A DNA stretch of 64,000 nucleotides, from positions 1-64,000 of the forward strand of contig CALXMR010000003.1 of assembly GCA_944389525.1 (NCBI GenBank), read 5' to 3'. Below are positions 16,001 to 24,182 of this stretch, piece by piece; within the stretch, counting starts at the first letter, position 1; each line of letters begins with the position of its first letter. A model generated the notes under the pieces. The model was given only the letters and a program-made list of their open reading frames with translations, was not told the origin of the DNA and made no database searches. The position numbers were made by a program, and so were the translations under genes. The stretch comes from an uncultured Alphaproteobacteria bacterium (lineage in GTDB: Bacteria > Pseudomonadota > Alphaproteobacteria > Rs-D84).

Positions 16001-16847
16001 CGATTGGAATTTTGCCGCCGGTTTCCAACGGCACTTTACAGATGGCGCATCGCGATTTGATGGGATGACAAATCCGATATTGGGGCTGGCGTCTAATGCA
16101 ATTATTACGGATGTAGCGTATAATTCTGGGGCATGGTCGTTTGGGGCGCGCACATTTTCTGGTGCAATCACAGATGAAACCATGCTGGACAGTGACCCGA
16201 CATTATCGGCGCAATATACGCCGGCACAGTTGGGATTGGTCCAGGGGGCACAATCTGATATCGCATGGAACGGTACGCAGTTTGGATTTACTACATCGGT
16301 TGGTATGATGCATGAAACAAATACATTGTTGGGGGCAATGTCGGGCGGATTGTTGGATATGGGCAATGGCGACACGATGTATGTTGATACGGAATTGCGC
16401 TGGGCGCCGACAGATTTGCTGGCGTTTAAGTTACGGTCAACATTTGCGCGTACAACGGCGGATGCATCGGGGCAATTTATATTGGGAATGACCGATATTG
16501 ATTCAAATGCCTTTGCGTTTGGGGTGGATGCCGGTAATTTCAGTTTTGCTGTTGCGGCACCGTTGGCAATCAGCAGCGGTTCAATACAATATCCACATGC
16601 AAATTACCAGGTTGTGGAAACAGATGATGGGCAGTATGATTTGAATGTGACAGATATGTATGTCGCGGATTTAAATTTGCGCCCTGATACGCGTGAGGTT
16701 CGATTTACTGGCACATATCGGCATAATTTTGGCGAATTTACCGATGGGGCGGTTGGGTTTATATATCGGGTAAATCCAAACAATACATCTGAATTTGGCA
16801 ATGAATCCATATTTATGATGAAGTTAACGCATCGGTTGGGAATCTAG
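13095..16847 (+). CDS. giant ankyrin / degenerate subtilase / beta-barrel surface protein
   Basis: The protein has 1250 residues from the ATG at 13095; GAGAGA is well spaced for it, while the in-frame ATG at 13089 lies too close. Order: signal peptide; about two ankyrin-like repeats (about 33-100, DIQQVQALINNGANVNYVD); a hydrophobic Ala/Val helix (about 124-146); a Gly/Asn linker; a large central region; and a C-terminal barrel of about 300 residues. The centre follows the layout of subtilisin-like (S8) autotransporter passengers (VTVALITENGIN at the Asp site, WCFAAAG before the Ser site, FGYGVINLERATTPG at the end). However, the catalytic Asp is not in place and no GTS-x-A-x-P serine box is found. 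It is probably an inactive subtilase used as an adhesin or scaffold. It ends THRLGI, without the usual terminal Phe. Confidence 0.75.
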   Translation: MKKFIQAFLFALFLIPSTAFVASAATVNNEFMVAAQLLSAAKNADIQQVQALINNGANVNYVDSTGLSLVCTALMNNDLRAAQILQMYGADASQCDRQIKQYQSRNSPNTDSGGLFSGLSSAQNIALAAAGAAVVVGGLFLLTDWLDPGNENDNGGSGSGGNRPGQGENGGGSSGGEGWAKGALPYGPAMPNATEESAKYYTELDYYSPDITVDPDEPSGEELAGAAIRQEVFDLMTDAYKQNYLLMMRGYSALARGYMGQRTLRRTDNAPFSSAELSHYNIGDIAVTGGRPVTVALITENGINAAPKPAGEDTAQINSLDDELLGWTTTNGNNGLSTAQNNMLSSKYYNNVVQLGTGEANQISGAYTYEDGSLVNNFDLSGFGTAVNNTYATDDDDLLAKILGGSLSGFGTADFIGFMPNGQMLVYRTGGGTGLVQLKEPSNAGTYVMNNEESLATGDTLNLFGKTLTVTRTGNQITAVADDETKYTGYIGADGLLYIDSAADGVINQAYQMTDNNLILTKETGKLDYLNYSALNDAALRFTSGDLAGGRSQPFILANASVIDPLYDRGAATINDVLNFSTQETQQAGFALYINQYYNQNKDDTTNPASDAAKFFGGLGSSYSPLVIFSTGASETDSLYSGANLTATFENSAPLVYDNLERLFMSIVPVIQSGNGTSGTDTVSGYSQENKYVVSQWQNTNNTSDTTNDDTYYKGRVCGIAGTGANGVDPWCFAAAGVTDEQAVSAAAGAAGSLKSAFSYMTNKEIFTLLALTADGAYLATDSSGNAFSEDGLVSYLQSMYQMPNEYEMRWKVGGENYLDVFKEVFGYGVINLERATTPGKTIYFFDGSGNIVSDSGNAYWRAASNTLFRPSAVFGSGTSTISAPFYDVLESFDGSMRLPRVWENEFALGATGERGLYMGDVLGEFKTRDTEPQRVEFGNFGFSMAVSEKPYADNLNGLDNMRLDYAHGDWNFAAGFQRHFTDGASRFDGMTNPILGLASNAIITDVAYNSGAWSFGARTFSGAITDETMLDSDPTLSAQYTPAQLGLVQGAQSDIAWNGTQFGFTTSVGMMHETNTLLGAMSGGLLDMGNGDTMYVDTELRWAPTDLLAFKLRSTFARTTADASGQFILGMTDIDSNAFAFGVDAGNFSFAVAAPLAISSGSIQYPHANYQVVETDDGQYDLNVTDMYVADLNLRPDTREVRFTGTYRHNFGEFTDGAVGFIYRVNPNNTSEFGNESIFMMKLTHRLGI

Positions 16848-16861
16848 AATAATCGTCCGGC

Positions 16862-16901
16862 AAAACGGCCCAGCAATTCGAATTTGCGCGGGTCGTTTTT
16901 T
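16862..16901 (+). terminator. rho-independent terminator
   Basis: Stem AAAACGGCCC / GGGTCGTTTT with one G-T pair and an AT-rich inner arm, then six T; it follows the giant barrel gene. Confidence 0.65.
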
Positions 16902-16916
16902 GTGATTTATTTCTGC

Positions 16917-16944
16917 TTGACGAAAAGTTTTTTTGGTATACAAT
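16917..16944 (+). promoter_or_regulatory. sigma70-type promoter
   Basis: TTGACG (16917-16922), a 16-base spacer, TACAAT (16939-16944); it lies before the small gene at 16977, which also has AAAAAGGA as ribosome binding site. Confidence 0.65.
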
Positions 16945-16976
16945 TTTTTTGAGACAAGATAAAAAAGGACATTATA

Positions 16977-17387
16977 ATGAATTTGTATAAAGCAGTGGAG
17001 ATTGTGAAAGATTTTTTTACCCCGCGGGGAAAATCTTTTGATGAAAATGCAAAACAAGATGCGTTGTTGTTATCGCAAATTGCATCCCATGCCCAGTTTA
17101 TCCGTGCACGTAACGGGGTTACTTATTTTTATTTTTTCCCAACTTATGATCGGGATTTGCCAGTGGCCCAGTTTTTGTTTCGCAGAAATGGTATAAAGGT
17201 CAGATTTCACAACAGTTCATTCTTTTACGATAAACGACCGGCATTGCGTGCGTTGCGTAGCGACATTGTAAGAGACGAAGGACGGCGTGCGTTTGTTGAG
17301 TCTGTTAAACCAATGGATTATAATGCAGAGTATGAACAGAAGATGAACGAAGTCCGTGGATATACCACACCAGTAAAGACGCGTTAA
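16977..17387 (+). CDS. small basic cytosolic protein of unknown function
   Basis: The protein has 136 residues with no signal peptide or membrane helix. The N-terminal half has amphipathic helices (MNLYKAVEIVKDFFTPRGK), then an aromatic stretch (VTYFYFFPTYDRDLPVAQF), and a basic C-terminal half (RPALRALRSDIVRDEGRR). It has its own promoter, ribosome binding site and terminator, so it is a real single-gene unit. No family was recognised; the mix of basic and aromatic residues would suit an RNA- or DNA-binding protein, but this is a guess. Confidence 0.7.
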   Translation: MNLYKAVEIVKDFFTPRGKSFDENAKQDALLLSQIASHAQFIRARNGVTYFYFFPTYDRDLPVAQFLFRRNGIKVRFHNSSFFYDKRPALRALRSDIVRDEGRRAFVESVKPMDYNAEYEQKMNEVRGYTTPVKTR

Positions 17388-17389
17388 AA

Positions 17390-17416
17390 AAAAAGCCCCC
17401 ATCGGGGGCATTTTTA
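17390..17416. terminator. bidirectional rho-independent terminator
   Basis: Hairpin GCCCCC-atc-GGGGGC between an A run and a T run, shared by the small gene at 16977 and grpE on the other strand. Confidence 0.8.
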
Positions 17417-17962
17417 TTTGGATACAACAACCATTGCGGTGCGTAATACTGTATCGCCAAACATGTATCCGGGTTGTAATTCTTCGATAATTGTGTTTGG
17501 TTCTGGGGCAGGGGTTGCGTCCGCAGGGGCGGGGACAACCTGGACCGCGTTATGAAAGATTGGATTTAATTTTTGGCCAAGTGATTCTATTCTTGTAATG
17601 CCAATTTGGGCAAATGCACCGTCCATTGCCATTGCCATAGATTGTATCCCTGCATCATCAGGGTTATGTTTTTGCGCGGCATCAATTGCATCCATCACGG
17701 GCAAGAATTTCTTTGCAATTGCCATTGACCGATTGCGTGCGGCAGATTCAATATCCAGTGCCGCGCGCCGGCGTGTGTTTTCCAATTCTGCGGCCGTGCG
17801 TAGATATTTATCGGTTATTTCAGTCAATTGCGCAGTCAGTTTTTCGATTTCTTCACCCGGGTCTGGGGTGACACCTGGGGCCAGGGTGGGTGCAGTATCT
17901 GTTTTTTCTGGTGCGTCATTTATTGAAACAGTATCTATTTTTACAGATTTTTTATCATCCAT
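17414..17962 (-). CDS. grpE: nucleotide exchange factor GrpE
   Basis: The protein has 182 residues. GrpE releases ADP from DnaK and sets the pace of the DnaK-DnaJ refolding cycle in the cytosol. An acidic, disordered N terminus is followed by the long dimer helix (about 36-80, TAQLTEITDKYLRTAAELEN) and the RRRA stretch, then the C-terminal beta-wing domain with NPIFHNAVQVV, IIEELQPGYMFGDTVLRTAMVVVSK. The loop around the NPIFHNAV motif is slightly extended with Pro/Ala. It lies 63 bases downstream of tpiA on the same strand, away from dnaK and dnaJ, which are not in this window. Confidence 0.93.
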   Translation of the reverse strand: MDDKKSVKIDTVSINDAPEKTDTAPTLAPGVTPDPGEEIEKLTAQLTEITDKYLRTAAELENTRRRAALDIESAARNRSMAIAKKFLPVMDAIDAAQKHNPDDAGIQSMAMAMDGAFAQIGITRIESLGQKLNPIFHNAVQVVPAPADATPAPEPNTIIEELQPGYMFGDTVLRTAMVVVSK

Positions 17963-18025
17963 GTCTGAATACCTATGTTAGTTTATTGGGGGTGGCGGAT
18001 ATGCACCCCCGTTTGTACTATATAT

Positions 18026-18730
18026 TTATTTAACACTGGTTATTATAGGTATGAAGTCATCCGGTTTCAAGGATGCGCCGCCAACCAATACACCGTCTAC
18101 ATTTGGAATAGACATAATTTGCGCGGCGTTTGTACCCTTGACACTGGCGCCATACAGCACCGGTGTGTCGCCCAGTCCCATCGATGTCAATGTGTCCGCA
18201 ATCAGTTTGTGGGCATCGGCGATTTCGCTGTCCGTTGGGGTCAGACCCGCGCCAATCGCCCAGCGTGGTTCGTATGCAACAATCACATTATTATTTGCAT
18301 CGTTCGGAACAGATTCCCGCACGCCTGATTCTATAATCGCCATTGTTTTTCCGGCCTGTTTTTCGTCCATCGTTTCGCCAACACAAATGATAGGGGTCAG
18401 CCCCGCCGCAATTACAGCCGCGGCCTTGGCCCGGACGATATCGTTTGTTTCGCCGTGGTATTGGCGGCGTTCGCTGTGCCCGACAATTACATATTTTGCG
18501 CCAGTCGCCGCAATCATATTGGCCGAAACTTCACCAGTGTATGCACCGTGATCGTGTGCGCTGGCATCTTGGGCACCGATGGCAACGCGCCCGCCATCAA
18601 CCCCCAGCATAGTATACGGTACGCACAAGATAACAGTGTTTTTTGAATCAATATCTTGCAATGCGGTCACCATGTGAACCAGACTGTCGCGTGAACCGTT
18701 CATTTTCCAATTTCCGGCAATAATTTTCAT
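18026..18730 (-). CDS. tpiA: triosephosphate isomerase
   Basis: The protein has 234 residues. It interconverts dihydroxyacetone phosphate and glyceraldehyde 3-phosphate in glycolysis. The start at 18730 is fixed by MKIIAGNWKMNG and an AGGGG ribosome binding site; a longer open frame upstream is not part of the gene. Catalytic residues are visible: Asn and Lys in GNWKMNG, His in VIVGHSERR, Glu in VAYEPRWAIG, then the flexible loop and the phosphate site LVGGASLKPDDF. It is slightly shorter than E. coli TpiA (255). Pgk is also in this window (51419), so at least lower glycolysis is present. Confidence 0.95.
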   Translation of the reverse strand: MKIIAGNWKMNGSRDSLVHMVTALQDIDSKNTVILCVPYTMLGVDGGRVAIGAQDASAHDHGAYTGEVSANMIAATGAKYVIVGHSERRQYHGETNDIVRAKAAAVIAAGLTPIICVGETMDEKQAGKTMAIIESGVRESVPNDANNNVIVAYEPRWAIGAGLTPTDSEIADAHKLIADTLTSMGLGDTPVLYGASVKGTNAAQIMSIPNVDGVLVGGASLKPDDFIPIITSVK

Positions 18731-18750
18731 ACATTTTCCCCTTTTTTTCG

Positions 18751-18780
18751 TTGATTTTCTTGATATCGTTTTGCTATGGT
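18751..18780 (+). promoter_or_regulatory. probable promoter of the PpiD-like gene
   Basis: TTGATT (18751-18756), an 18-base spacer, TATGGT (18775-18780), inside the short divergent gap between tpiA and the PpiD-like gene. Confidence 0.45.
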
Positions 18781-18798
18781 ATCGCAAAAGGGGATTAA

Positions 18799-20211
18799 AT
18801 GCTAGAATATTTACGCAATGCGGCGGATAAACCGTTGGCAAAGATTTTAATTGGTATATTGGCGTTTTCTTTTGTTGGGTGGGGTGTTGCCGAATGGATT
18901 TTTGGTGGCACGGCCAGTGATACAACATTGGTAAATGTCGGTCGGTCGGATGTAACAATCCAAGAATTTAGCCTGGAAAAAACACGCCAGTTGTCGGCCA
19001 TGACACGGAACCAGCAACGCGAAACATATTCTGATGCGGCGCGTATGGGGGCGTTGGATCAACAGGTGTTGGGCGCATTGGCAACCCAGGCGATGGTTGA
19101 AAATCGTGCGGCGGATATGGGGTTTGTTGTTTCAGATGCCCAGGTTGCCCGCGAAATCAGCCTGTTTCCAGAATTTCAAATGAATGGCCAGTTTTCGACA
19201 TTCTTGTTCGATACTGTCCTGGCCAACAGTGGTTATAGCGAGGCGGCATTCGCAGATGTCTTGCGCCGCCAGATATTGCGCGGTTATGTTTTGGCGCCGG
19301 TGTCTGTGCCAGTACAGTTGCCAGAATTTGCCGTGCGCGCCGCATATGATGCACGGTATGCAACACGCCAGATTGAATATTCAACGATAAAATATTCTGA
19401 TTTTGATGTTGCAAACCCCAGCGCAGAAGAATTACAGGCGTTCTATGAACAAAATCCGCATACCGTTCCAGAACAACGAACGGTGTCATATGTGTTGGTT
19501 CCGGCCGATATGGACAAGCCTGATGATTATGATGCGGCGTATCAAAATGCCATCTTGGTCGAAGATGATATTATCGCCGGTGAATCTATGTCTGATACCG
19601 CGAAAAAGCATGATGCAAAATTTGTTGAATTGGGGACTTTTGATGCAGCGCATCGACCAGTGGATGTTATTCTGACAGATGCGATGATGAATAATATTTT
19701 TGATATGGAAGAGGGCACAGAAAGTGAACTGATTGAAACAAAACAGGGCTTTGTTATCGTTCGCGTTGAACGCGTTATTCCTGAACATAACGCGGAATTT
19801 GAATCAATCAAAGATGAACTGGTTACCGCGTGGCGGCGCGCGCAACAGCGTAAACAGGCATATGTTCGTGCAAATGAAATCTTGGTCGATTTGAACAACG
19901 GCACAGATATGACAAATGCGCGTGCGGCGACTGTGTCGCGGGCCAATGGCGCGCCAGTGGATGTTTTGGCGGCGGCATTTAATTCGGAAATTGGATCAAG
20001 TTCAATTGTTGATGGTGCAGATGCGTTCTATGTATTGCATATCGAAAAAGAAGTTATGCCAGAGGCGGATGATAAAAAAATGGCAGACATTCGAACAGAG
20101 TTGGAAAATTTATCTGCCCAGCAAATTACAGATGATTATAACGCATTTCTAAAGCGCCAATATCCCATAGAGATAAACGATAAAGTGTATAATCGTTTCT
20201 TTGCAAAGTAA
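18799..20211 (+). CDS. PpiD/SurA-like membrane-anchored periplasmic chaperone (peptidyl-prolyl isomerase family)
   Basis: The protein has 470 residues. A single N-terminal membrane helix (about 15-34, AKILIGILAFSFVGWGVAEW) is followed by the SurA-N/PpiD-type helical chaperone region (DVTIQEFSLEKTRQLSAMTR, FSTFLFDTVLANSGYSEAAF), a parvulin-like segment (about 225-345, beginning RTVSYVLVPADMD, with FVELGTF) and a C-terminal helical part. PpiD works near the Sec translocon and helps new outer-membrane and periplasmic proteins fold. The protein is shorter than E. coli PpiD (623), and the parvulin domain looks degenerate, so isomerase activity is doubtful. Such a chaperone fits the many exported proteins encoded nearby. 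Confidence 0.85.
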   Translation: MLEYLRNAADKPLAKILIGILAFSFVGWGVAEWIFGGTASDTTLVNVGRSDVTIQEFSLEKTRQLSAMTRNQQRETYSDAARMGALDQQVLGALATQAMVENRAADMGFVVSDAQVAREISLFPEFQMNGQFSTFLFDTVLANSGYSEAAFADVLRRQILRGYVLAPVSVPVQLPEFAVRAAYDARYATRQIEYSTIKYSDFDVANPSAEELQAFYEQNPHTVPEQRTVSYVLVPADMDKPDDYDAAYQNAILVEDDIIAGESMSDTAKKHDAKFVELGTFDAAHRPVDVILTDAMMNNIFDMEEGTESELIETKQGFVIVRVERVIPEHNAEFESIKDELVTAWRRAQQRKQAYVRANEILVDLNNGTDMTNARAATVSRANGAPVDVLAAAFNSEIGSSSIVDGADAFYVLHIEKEVMPEADDKKMADIRTELENLSAQQITDDYNAFLKRQYPIEINDKVYNRFFAK

Positions 20212-20239
20212 AAAAAACGGGGCATACGCCCCGTTTTTT
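20211..20239. terminator. bidirectional rho-independent terminator
   Basis: Hairpin ACGGGGC-atac-GCCCCGT with flanking A and T runs, between the PpiD-like gene and the convergent DUF1015 gene. Confidence 0.85.
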
Positions 20240-21476
20240 ATGACAGTTTGTGTATTACCAAACCACTGCGCAGTTTTGGTTCAAACCATGTTGTTTTGGG
20301 TGGCATGATATTGCCAGTGTCGGCAATGTCAATAATTTGTTGCATTGTAACAGGGTACATTGCAAATGCCGCCACCATTTCACCAGAATCAACGCGTTTT
20401 TGTAACTCGCCCAGACCGCGTATCCCACCAACAAAATCAATCCGTTTACTGGTGCGCAGGTCACCCAAGTTTAATATTTTATCAAACACCAGGTTAGACA
20501 GCACTGTCACATCCAATACACCAATTGGGTCGCTGTCGTTGTATGTGCCAGGTTTTGCCGTCAGTGAATACCACCGACCATTCAGGTACATTCCAAAGTT
20601 ATGCAACTGATTCGGTTTGTAAATATCTGGTCCCATGTCAACAACATCAAACGATTCGCGCAATTTTTCCAAGAACTGGCCTGGGGTTAATCCATTCAGG
20701 TCGCGCACCACACGGTTATAGTCGATTACGTGCAGTTGGCTGGCCGGGAAAATTACCGCCAAGAAATAGTTGTATTCTTCATCGCCAGTGTGATTGGGAT
20801 TTTGTTCGCGTTTTTCGGCACCAACACGCGCCGCCGCCGCAGTTCTGTGGTGGCCATCGGCAACATACAGTGCCGGGATATCACGAAAGATTTCTGTTAT
20901 GCGATTGATAATATTATCGTCATCGATTTTCCAGAATGTGTGTCCAAACCCATCGGGCGCAACAAAATCGTATTCAGGGTCGTGTGATGCGACATATTCG
21001 GATATAATTTTGTTCATTTCATCCACATCTGGATACGCAAAGAATACTGGTTCCAAATTTGCGTTTTGGATACGCACATGAATCATGCGGTCGTCTTCTT
21101 TATCCTTGCGTGTTAATTCATGCTTTTTGATTTTTCCGGTCATATAGTCATCTACATTTGCCGCCGCCACCAGGCCATATTGTGTGCGACCGTTCATTGT
21201 TTGGGCGTAAATATAGTACATTTCTTTTTCGTCCGGAACCAGCCAGCCGCGTTCTTGCCATTTTTGAAAGTTTTCAACGGCCCGGTCGTATACTGGTTGG
21301 GAATGTTCATCGGCAATCGGGTCAAAATCGATTTCTGGTTTAATGATATGCAACAGTGATTTTTCACCGGCCTCGTTCTTAGCCTCGACAGAATTCAAGA
21401 CATCGTATGGGCGGGATGCGACCTGGTCTGCGATTTCACGCGGTGGGCGAATGCCGGCAAATGGTTTAATTTTCAT
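20238..21476 (-). CDS. DUF1015-family protein
   Basis: The protein has 412 residues, the full family length. Family marks are the N-terminal KPFAGIRPPREIADQVASRPYDV, the histidine-rich ALYVADGHHRTAAAAR motif near the middle, and a RIDFVGGIRG segment. DUF1015 proteins are soluble and widespread, and the DGHHR motif recalls ParB/Srx-fold nucleotide-binding enzymes such as free serine kinases. A kinase role is a family-level suggestion only. The ATG is preceded by AAGGGGAA. It is convergent with the PpiD-like gene and transcribed in the same direction as the choloylglycine hydrolase gene upstream. Confidence 0.85.
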   Translation of the reverse strand: MKIKPFAGIRPPREIADQVASRPYDVLNSVEAKNEAGEKSLLHIIKPEIDFDPIADEHSQPVYDRAVENFQKWQERGWLVPDEKEMYYIYAQTMNGRTQYGLVAAANVDDYMTGKIKKHELTRKDKEDDRMIHVRIQNANLEPVFFAYPDVDEMNKIISEYVASHDPEYDFVAPDGFGHTFWKIDDDNIINRITEIFRDIPALYVADGHHRTAAAARVGAEKREQNPNHTGDEEYNYFLAVIFPASQLHVIDYNRVVRDLNGLTPGQFLEKLRESFDVVDMGPDIYKPNQLHNFGMYLNGRWYSLTAKPGTYNDSDPIGVLDVTVLSNLVFDKILNLGDLRTSKRIDFVGGIRGLGELQKRVDSGEMVAAFAMYPVTMQQIIDIADTGNIMPPKTTWFEPKLRSGLVIHKLS

Positions 21477-21552
21477 GATATTCCCCTTTTGGTTATATAT
21501 GCGAAATTATATCACATAAAATAAAAAGGCAAATGGGGACCGAAAAATATTT

Positions 21553-22656
21553 TTACCGATTTGTTGGTGCGCCGTTTATCTGGACTGGGATGATAGTTTC
21601 TGCGCGTACGGTATCCAGTGGGTGTGATTGGAATGCGATATTTGCAAAATCAATCTTGTTCAAATCAATCGAACGCAATGTGCGGTTATACATCGTGTTA
21701 TAGTACACAACCTTGTCATGCATGTCGGTGGCAATCGTCCATTGGGTTGCCGATGGCATATTAACTGGTGCGCGGCCAGGCGCGTATTCTGTCCCCAGTG
21801 GCACATCAAAATTATTCAATATATGAAACGCCTGCATTGCCGAATCGTATGAAGTGTCTTGTTGAATAGAATAGTTCTGTAAAAATGCCGCGCGAACGAA
21901 TCGCGATGGTGGTGTAAAATCGCCTGGCAATCCCAAAAATCCAGATCCTGCGCCAAATGCGCGCAGCGTGATTGGCCCAAATTGAACCGGGCCGGCGGTG
22001 CCGGGAATCAAATTGACATAGTTATTCAGATTTCGCAATTGCCATGGATAATCTGGCGAATTGGTCAGCACGCCCAGTTTGCTGTCATATACATTGGCGC
22101 GACCGTTTGTGATTTCGATTATAATCTGGGCACCAGATGCATCTGTCACGCGCCAGTGCGCCGTTGATGCGCGTGGGTCGATACTGGTAACACGAATGTT
22201 GTTGATTGCGGCGCGTACTTGGTCCACCGTAGAAAAACGAGACAGTATCCACGACACCAATTGAAAGTCAGAAATTGTTCGGGCGGCATCGGACGGATTG
22301 TATTCTGGATATTGGCCATAGCCGGGGAAATAAAACAATCCTGCGGACAGGCCGGCTTCGTTCATGCCGTCAACCACCCATCCTGGTTGCACCACTGCCA
22401 ATCCGACATAGCCATACATGCTGGAAAAAGTCAGGCCACCTGTATCACCATTGGGCAGCATTGATTGCTGGATATATCCGCGTGGGACGATGGTGTACAT
22501 GTTTTCCATTTCTGATTCGCCCCATTCAATGGTGCGGGCGGTGACAACGCCGTTGTCTTTGGATTTCAGGGTTATGCCTGTACAGGCGTATGCCCCGTTG
22601 GCGCACACGATGCCGATTAACGCGGCCAGTGCGGAAAATTTTTTTCTGCTCTCCAT
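21553..22656 (-). CDS. secreted choloylglycine hydrolase family protein (bile salt hydrolase / penicillin V acylase)
   Basis: The protein has 367 residues from the ATG at 22656. The signal peptide (MESRKKFSALAALIGIVCANGAYA, given as one peptide ending GAYA) is cleaved just before Cys, leaving CTGITLK as the N-terminal nucleophile; longer in-frame starts (22674, 22692) would only lengthen the leader. Counting that Cys as 1, Arg17 and Glu20 (ARTIEW) sit at the active-site positions, with LTNSPDYPWQ carrying the conserved Asn and SRFVRAAF the conserved Arg. These Ntn-hydrolases cut the amide of conjugated bile salts or penicillin V, and the Glu form is typical of Gram-negative members. The periplasmic location and the gut-like context favour bile salts, but the substrate cannot be settled by sequence. 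Confidence 0.88.
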   Translation of the reverse strand: MESRKKFSALAALIGIVCANGAYACTGITLKSKDNGVVTARTIEWGESEMENMYTIVPRGYIQQSMLPNGDTGGLTFSSMYGYVGLAVVQPGWVVDGMNEAGLSAGLFYFPGYGQYPEYNPSDAARTISDFQLVSWILSRFSTVDQVRAAINNIRVTSIDPRASTAHWRVTDASGAQIIIEITNGRANVYDSKLGVLTNSPDYPWQLRNLNNYVNLIPGTAGPVQFGPITLRAFGAGSGFLGLPGDFTPPSRFVRAAFLQNYSIQQDTSYDSAMQAFHILNNFDVPLGTEYAPGRAPVNMPSATQWTIATDMHDKVVYYNTMYNRTLRSIDLNKIDFANIAFQSHPLDTVRAETIIPVQINGAPTNR

Positions 22657-22729
22657 GTCTGTATTGTGGTGCATTTGTTTGACTTTTACCACAGGAAAGA
22701 TATCGGGTCCGCGCCCTAAGATGAATGTG

Positions 22730-23488
22730 CTAGAACAATGCTTTTAGTCCGACAGATAAACTGTGTATATAAAAGCCTCCCGCCACCCAGAATCTATCAT
22801 CGGATCCGATATCGGTGTAATACGAATATTCTGTGTACAGATTCAGCCAATCAAATGTCCGGAATTCCAATCCGACACCAACTTTTGTCCATGTTGATGC
22901 TTGGGAACTTTCATATCCAAAATCTAGTCTGGAAATAGTATCAGATGCCTGGTATTCAGAAAGCAGCAGTGCTGCGGTGGCATATGCATTGAACCGTTTA
23001 TAGATATTATAGCCCAGATTATATGACACTGTATATGCCATTGCGTCAAAAGTCATAGTTTTATCATACAGGGCAAACCGTGTTGCCAGGTTGTTAAACT
23101 TTGCAATTCCTAGTTCTATATCTTGGAACCATGAACCTGGCTTTGATATTCTGATGCCAAATCCGGCGGAATAGCCTGTATCTGTATCAAATGTGTTTGT
23201 TTGATATTTTGGCTGGTCCCAGTTCATATATGAAGATGAAATGGTGTATGATTTAATTGCCTGGCGGTTCATTGGGCTGATGCCCACACGCAACAGTATT
23301 CGTATGTCGGTATCAACAAAATCCGAAGCGATGTCGGCGTTTGCATTATTTTCAGAATAGTGAATAGTGTTATCGCATTCATATTCAACCAGGTTAAAGT
23401 CTTCATCAAAATCCATACAGGTTCCTGCTTGCACCAAACCGGGCGCAAGCAGCCCCAGACATACCACAGGGATTTTTATTTTGTTCAT
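22730..23488 (-). CDS. outer-membrane beta-barrel protein
   Basis: The protein has 252 residues with a signal peptide (MNKIKIPVVCLGLLAPGLVQAG) and a short Cys-containing, acidic N-terminal part, then alternating amphipathic strands rich in Tyr, Phe and Gly (SAGFGIRISKPGSWF, LYTEYSYYTDIG, HSLSVGLKALF). It ends on Phe. AAAGGAT precedes the ATG. It lies just upstream of the choloylglycine hydrolase on the same strand and just downstream of a lipoprotein gene, so the three may be expressed together. Substrate unknown. Confidence 0.78.
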   Translation of the reverse strand: MNKIKIPVVCLGLLAPGLVQAGTCMDFDEDFNLVEYECDNTIHYSENNANADIASDFVDTDIRILLRVGISPMNRQAIKSYTISSSYMNWDQPKYQTNTFDTDTGYSAGFGIRISKPGSWFQDIELGIAKFNNLATRFALYDKTMTFDAMAYTVSYNLGYNIYKRFNAYATAALLLSEYQASDTISRLDFGYESSQASTWTKVGVGLEFRTFDWLNLYTEYSYYTDIGSDDRFWVAGGFYIHSLSVGLKALF

Positions 23489-23513
23489 TACAAAATATCC
23501 TTTCTGTCCATTA

Positions 23514-23969
23514 TTATTTGGCCGATGTTGCTTTGTCTTTTATAGATGTGATGGAACCAGCATAACCGCTGACAATGACATGGGTTGTGCCATATAAACA
23601 TCTGTTTTTAAAACACAACAGACCTTGTTGTGCGACCGTATATTGCGGTGCAACGATAATGTCTGCATTAGATTTGCTCATAGCATCGTATAATGCGCCG
23701 GCCACACACTCATCTGGTGCGATGTTACCATCGTTTGTTTGCAATTCTGGACCATATGTTTGGCGCACCGGTGTGCTGTTGAATGCCCATAACACAGAAG
23801 TACATTTTGCACTGCCTGATATTTTGTTTTGTGCGTCAATGTTCACATTTACCTGTTTTGGGGCAAATTCAATTTCTGGATTTGTAAAGTTCATACCCAT
23901 TTTTCCATTATGGTATGTCGTACAACCAGTTAATGCCAATATGCCGGCCAAGATTGCGTATTTTTTCAT
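23514..23969 (-). CDS. small lipoprotein of unknown function
   Basis: The protein has 151 residues with a textbook lipobox (LALTGC, Cys16) after a short basic and hydrophobic leader, so it is lipid-modified. The mature part contains NADIIVAPQYTV and four further cysteines (CTSV, ECVAG, LLCFKNRC) that could form two disulfides. The fold recalls small TRL/DUF-type surface lipoproteins (unique Cys plus alternating strands), but no family was firmly recognised. It lies 25 bases upstream of the barrel gene on the same strand, and a partnership at the outer membrane is plausible. Confidence 0.75.
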   Translation of the reverse strand: MKKYAILAGILALTGCTTYHNGKMGMNFTNPEIEFAPKQVNVNIDAQNKISGSAKCTSVLWAFNSTPVRQTYGPELQTNDGNIAPDECVAGALYDAMSKSNADIIVAPQYTVAQQGLLCFKNRCLYGTTHVIVSGYAGSITSIKDKATSAK

Positions 23970-24182
23970 GCTTGTTTTCCTTTGGTTATGTTATTGGTTT
24001 GTTTAGTGATGTATTTTCCCAGTTGATGTGGATTGACAACGGTTCTGAACCATAGTTCCACAGTTATGACAAAAATCATAAACTGTTTTGGGCAGATATT
24101 ACAAGCAATTTTTTGCGCCATTGTGTGGTGGCGGGGTATCTAAATCACGGGATGACAAGAGAAAGTCCCGGTGTTTTATTAT

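Noticed and set aside
24000-24182. The gap between the lipoprotein gene and the phospholipase D gene, searched for a small gene or RNA
   Set aside because: Only a weak CGGGA/TCCCG hairpin pair and AT-rich sequence were seen.
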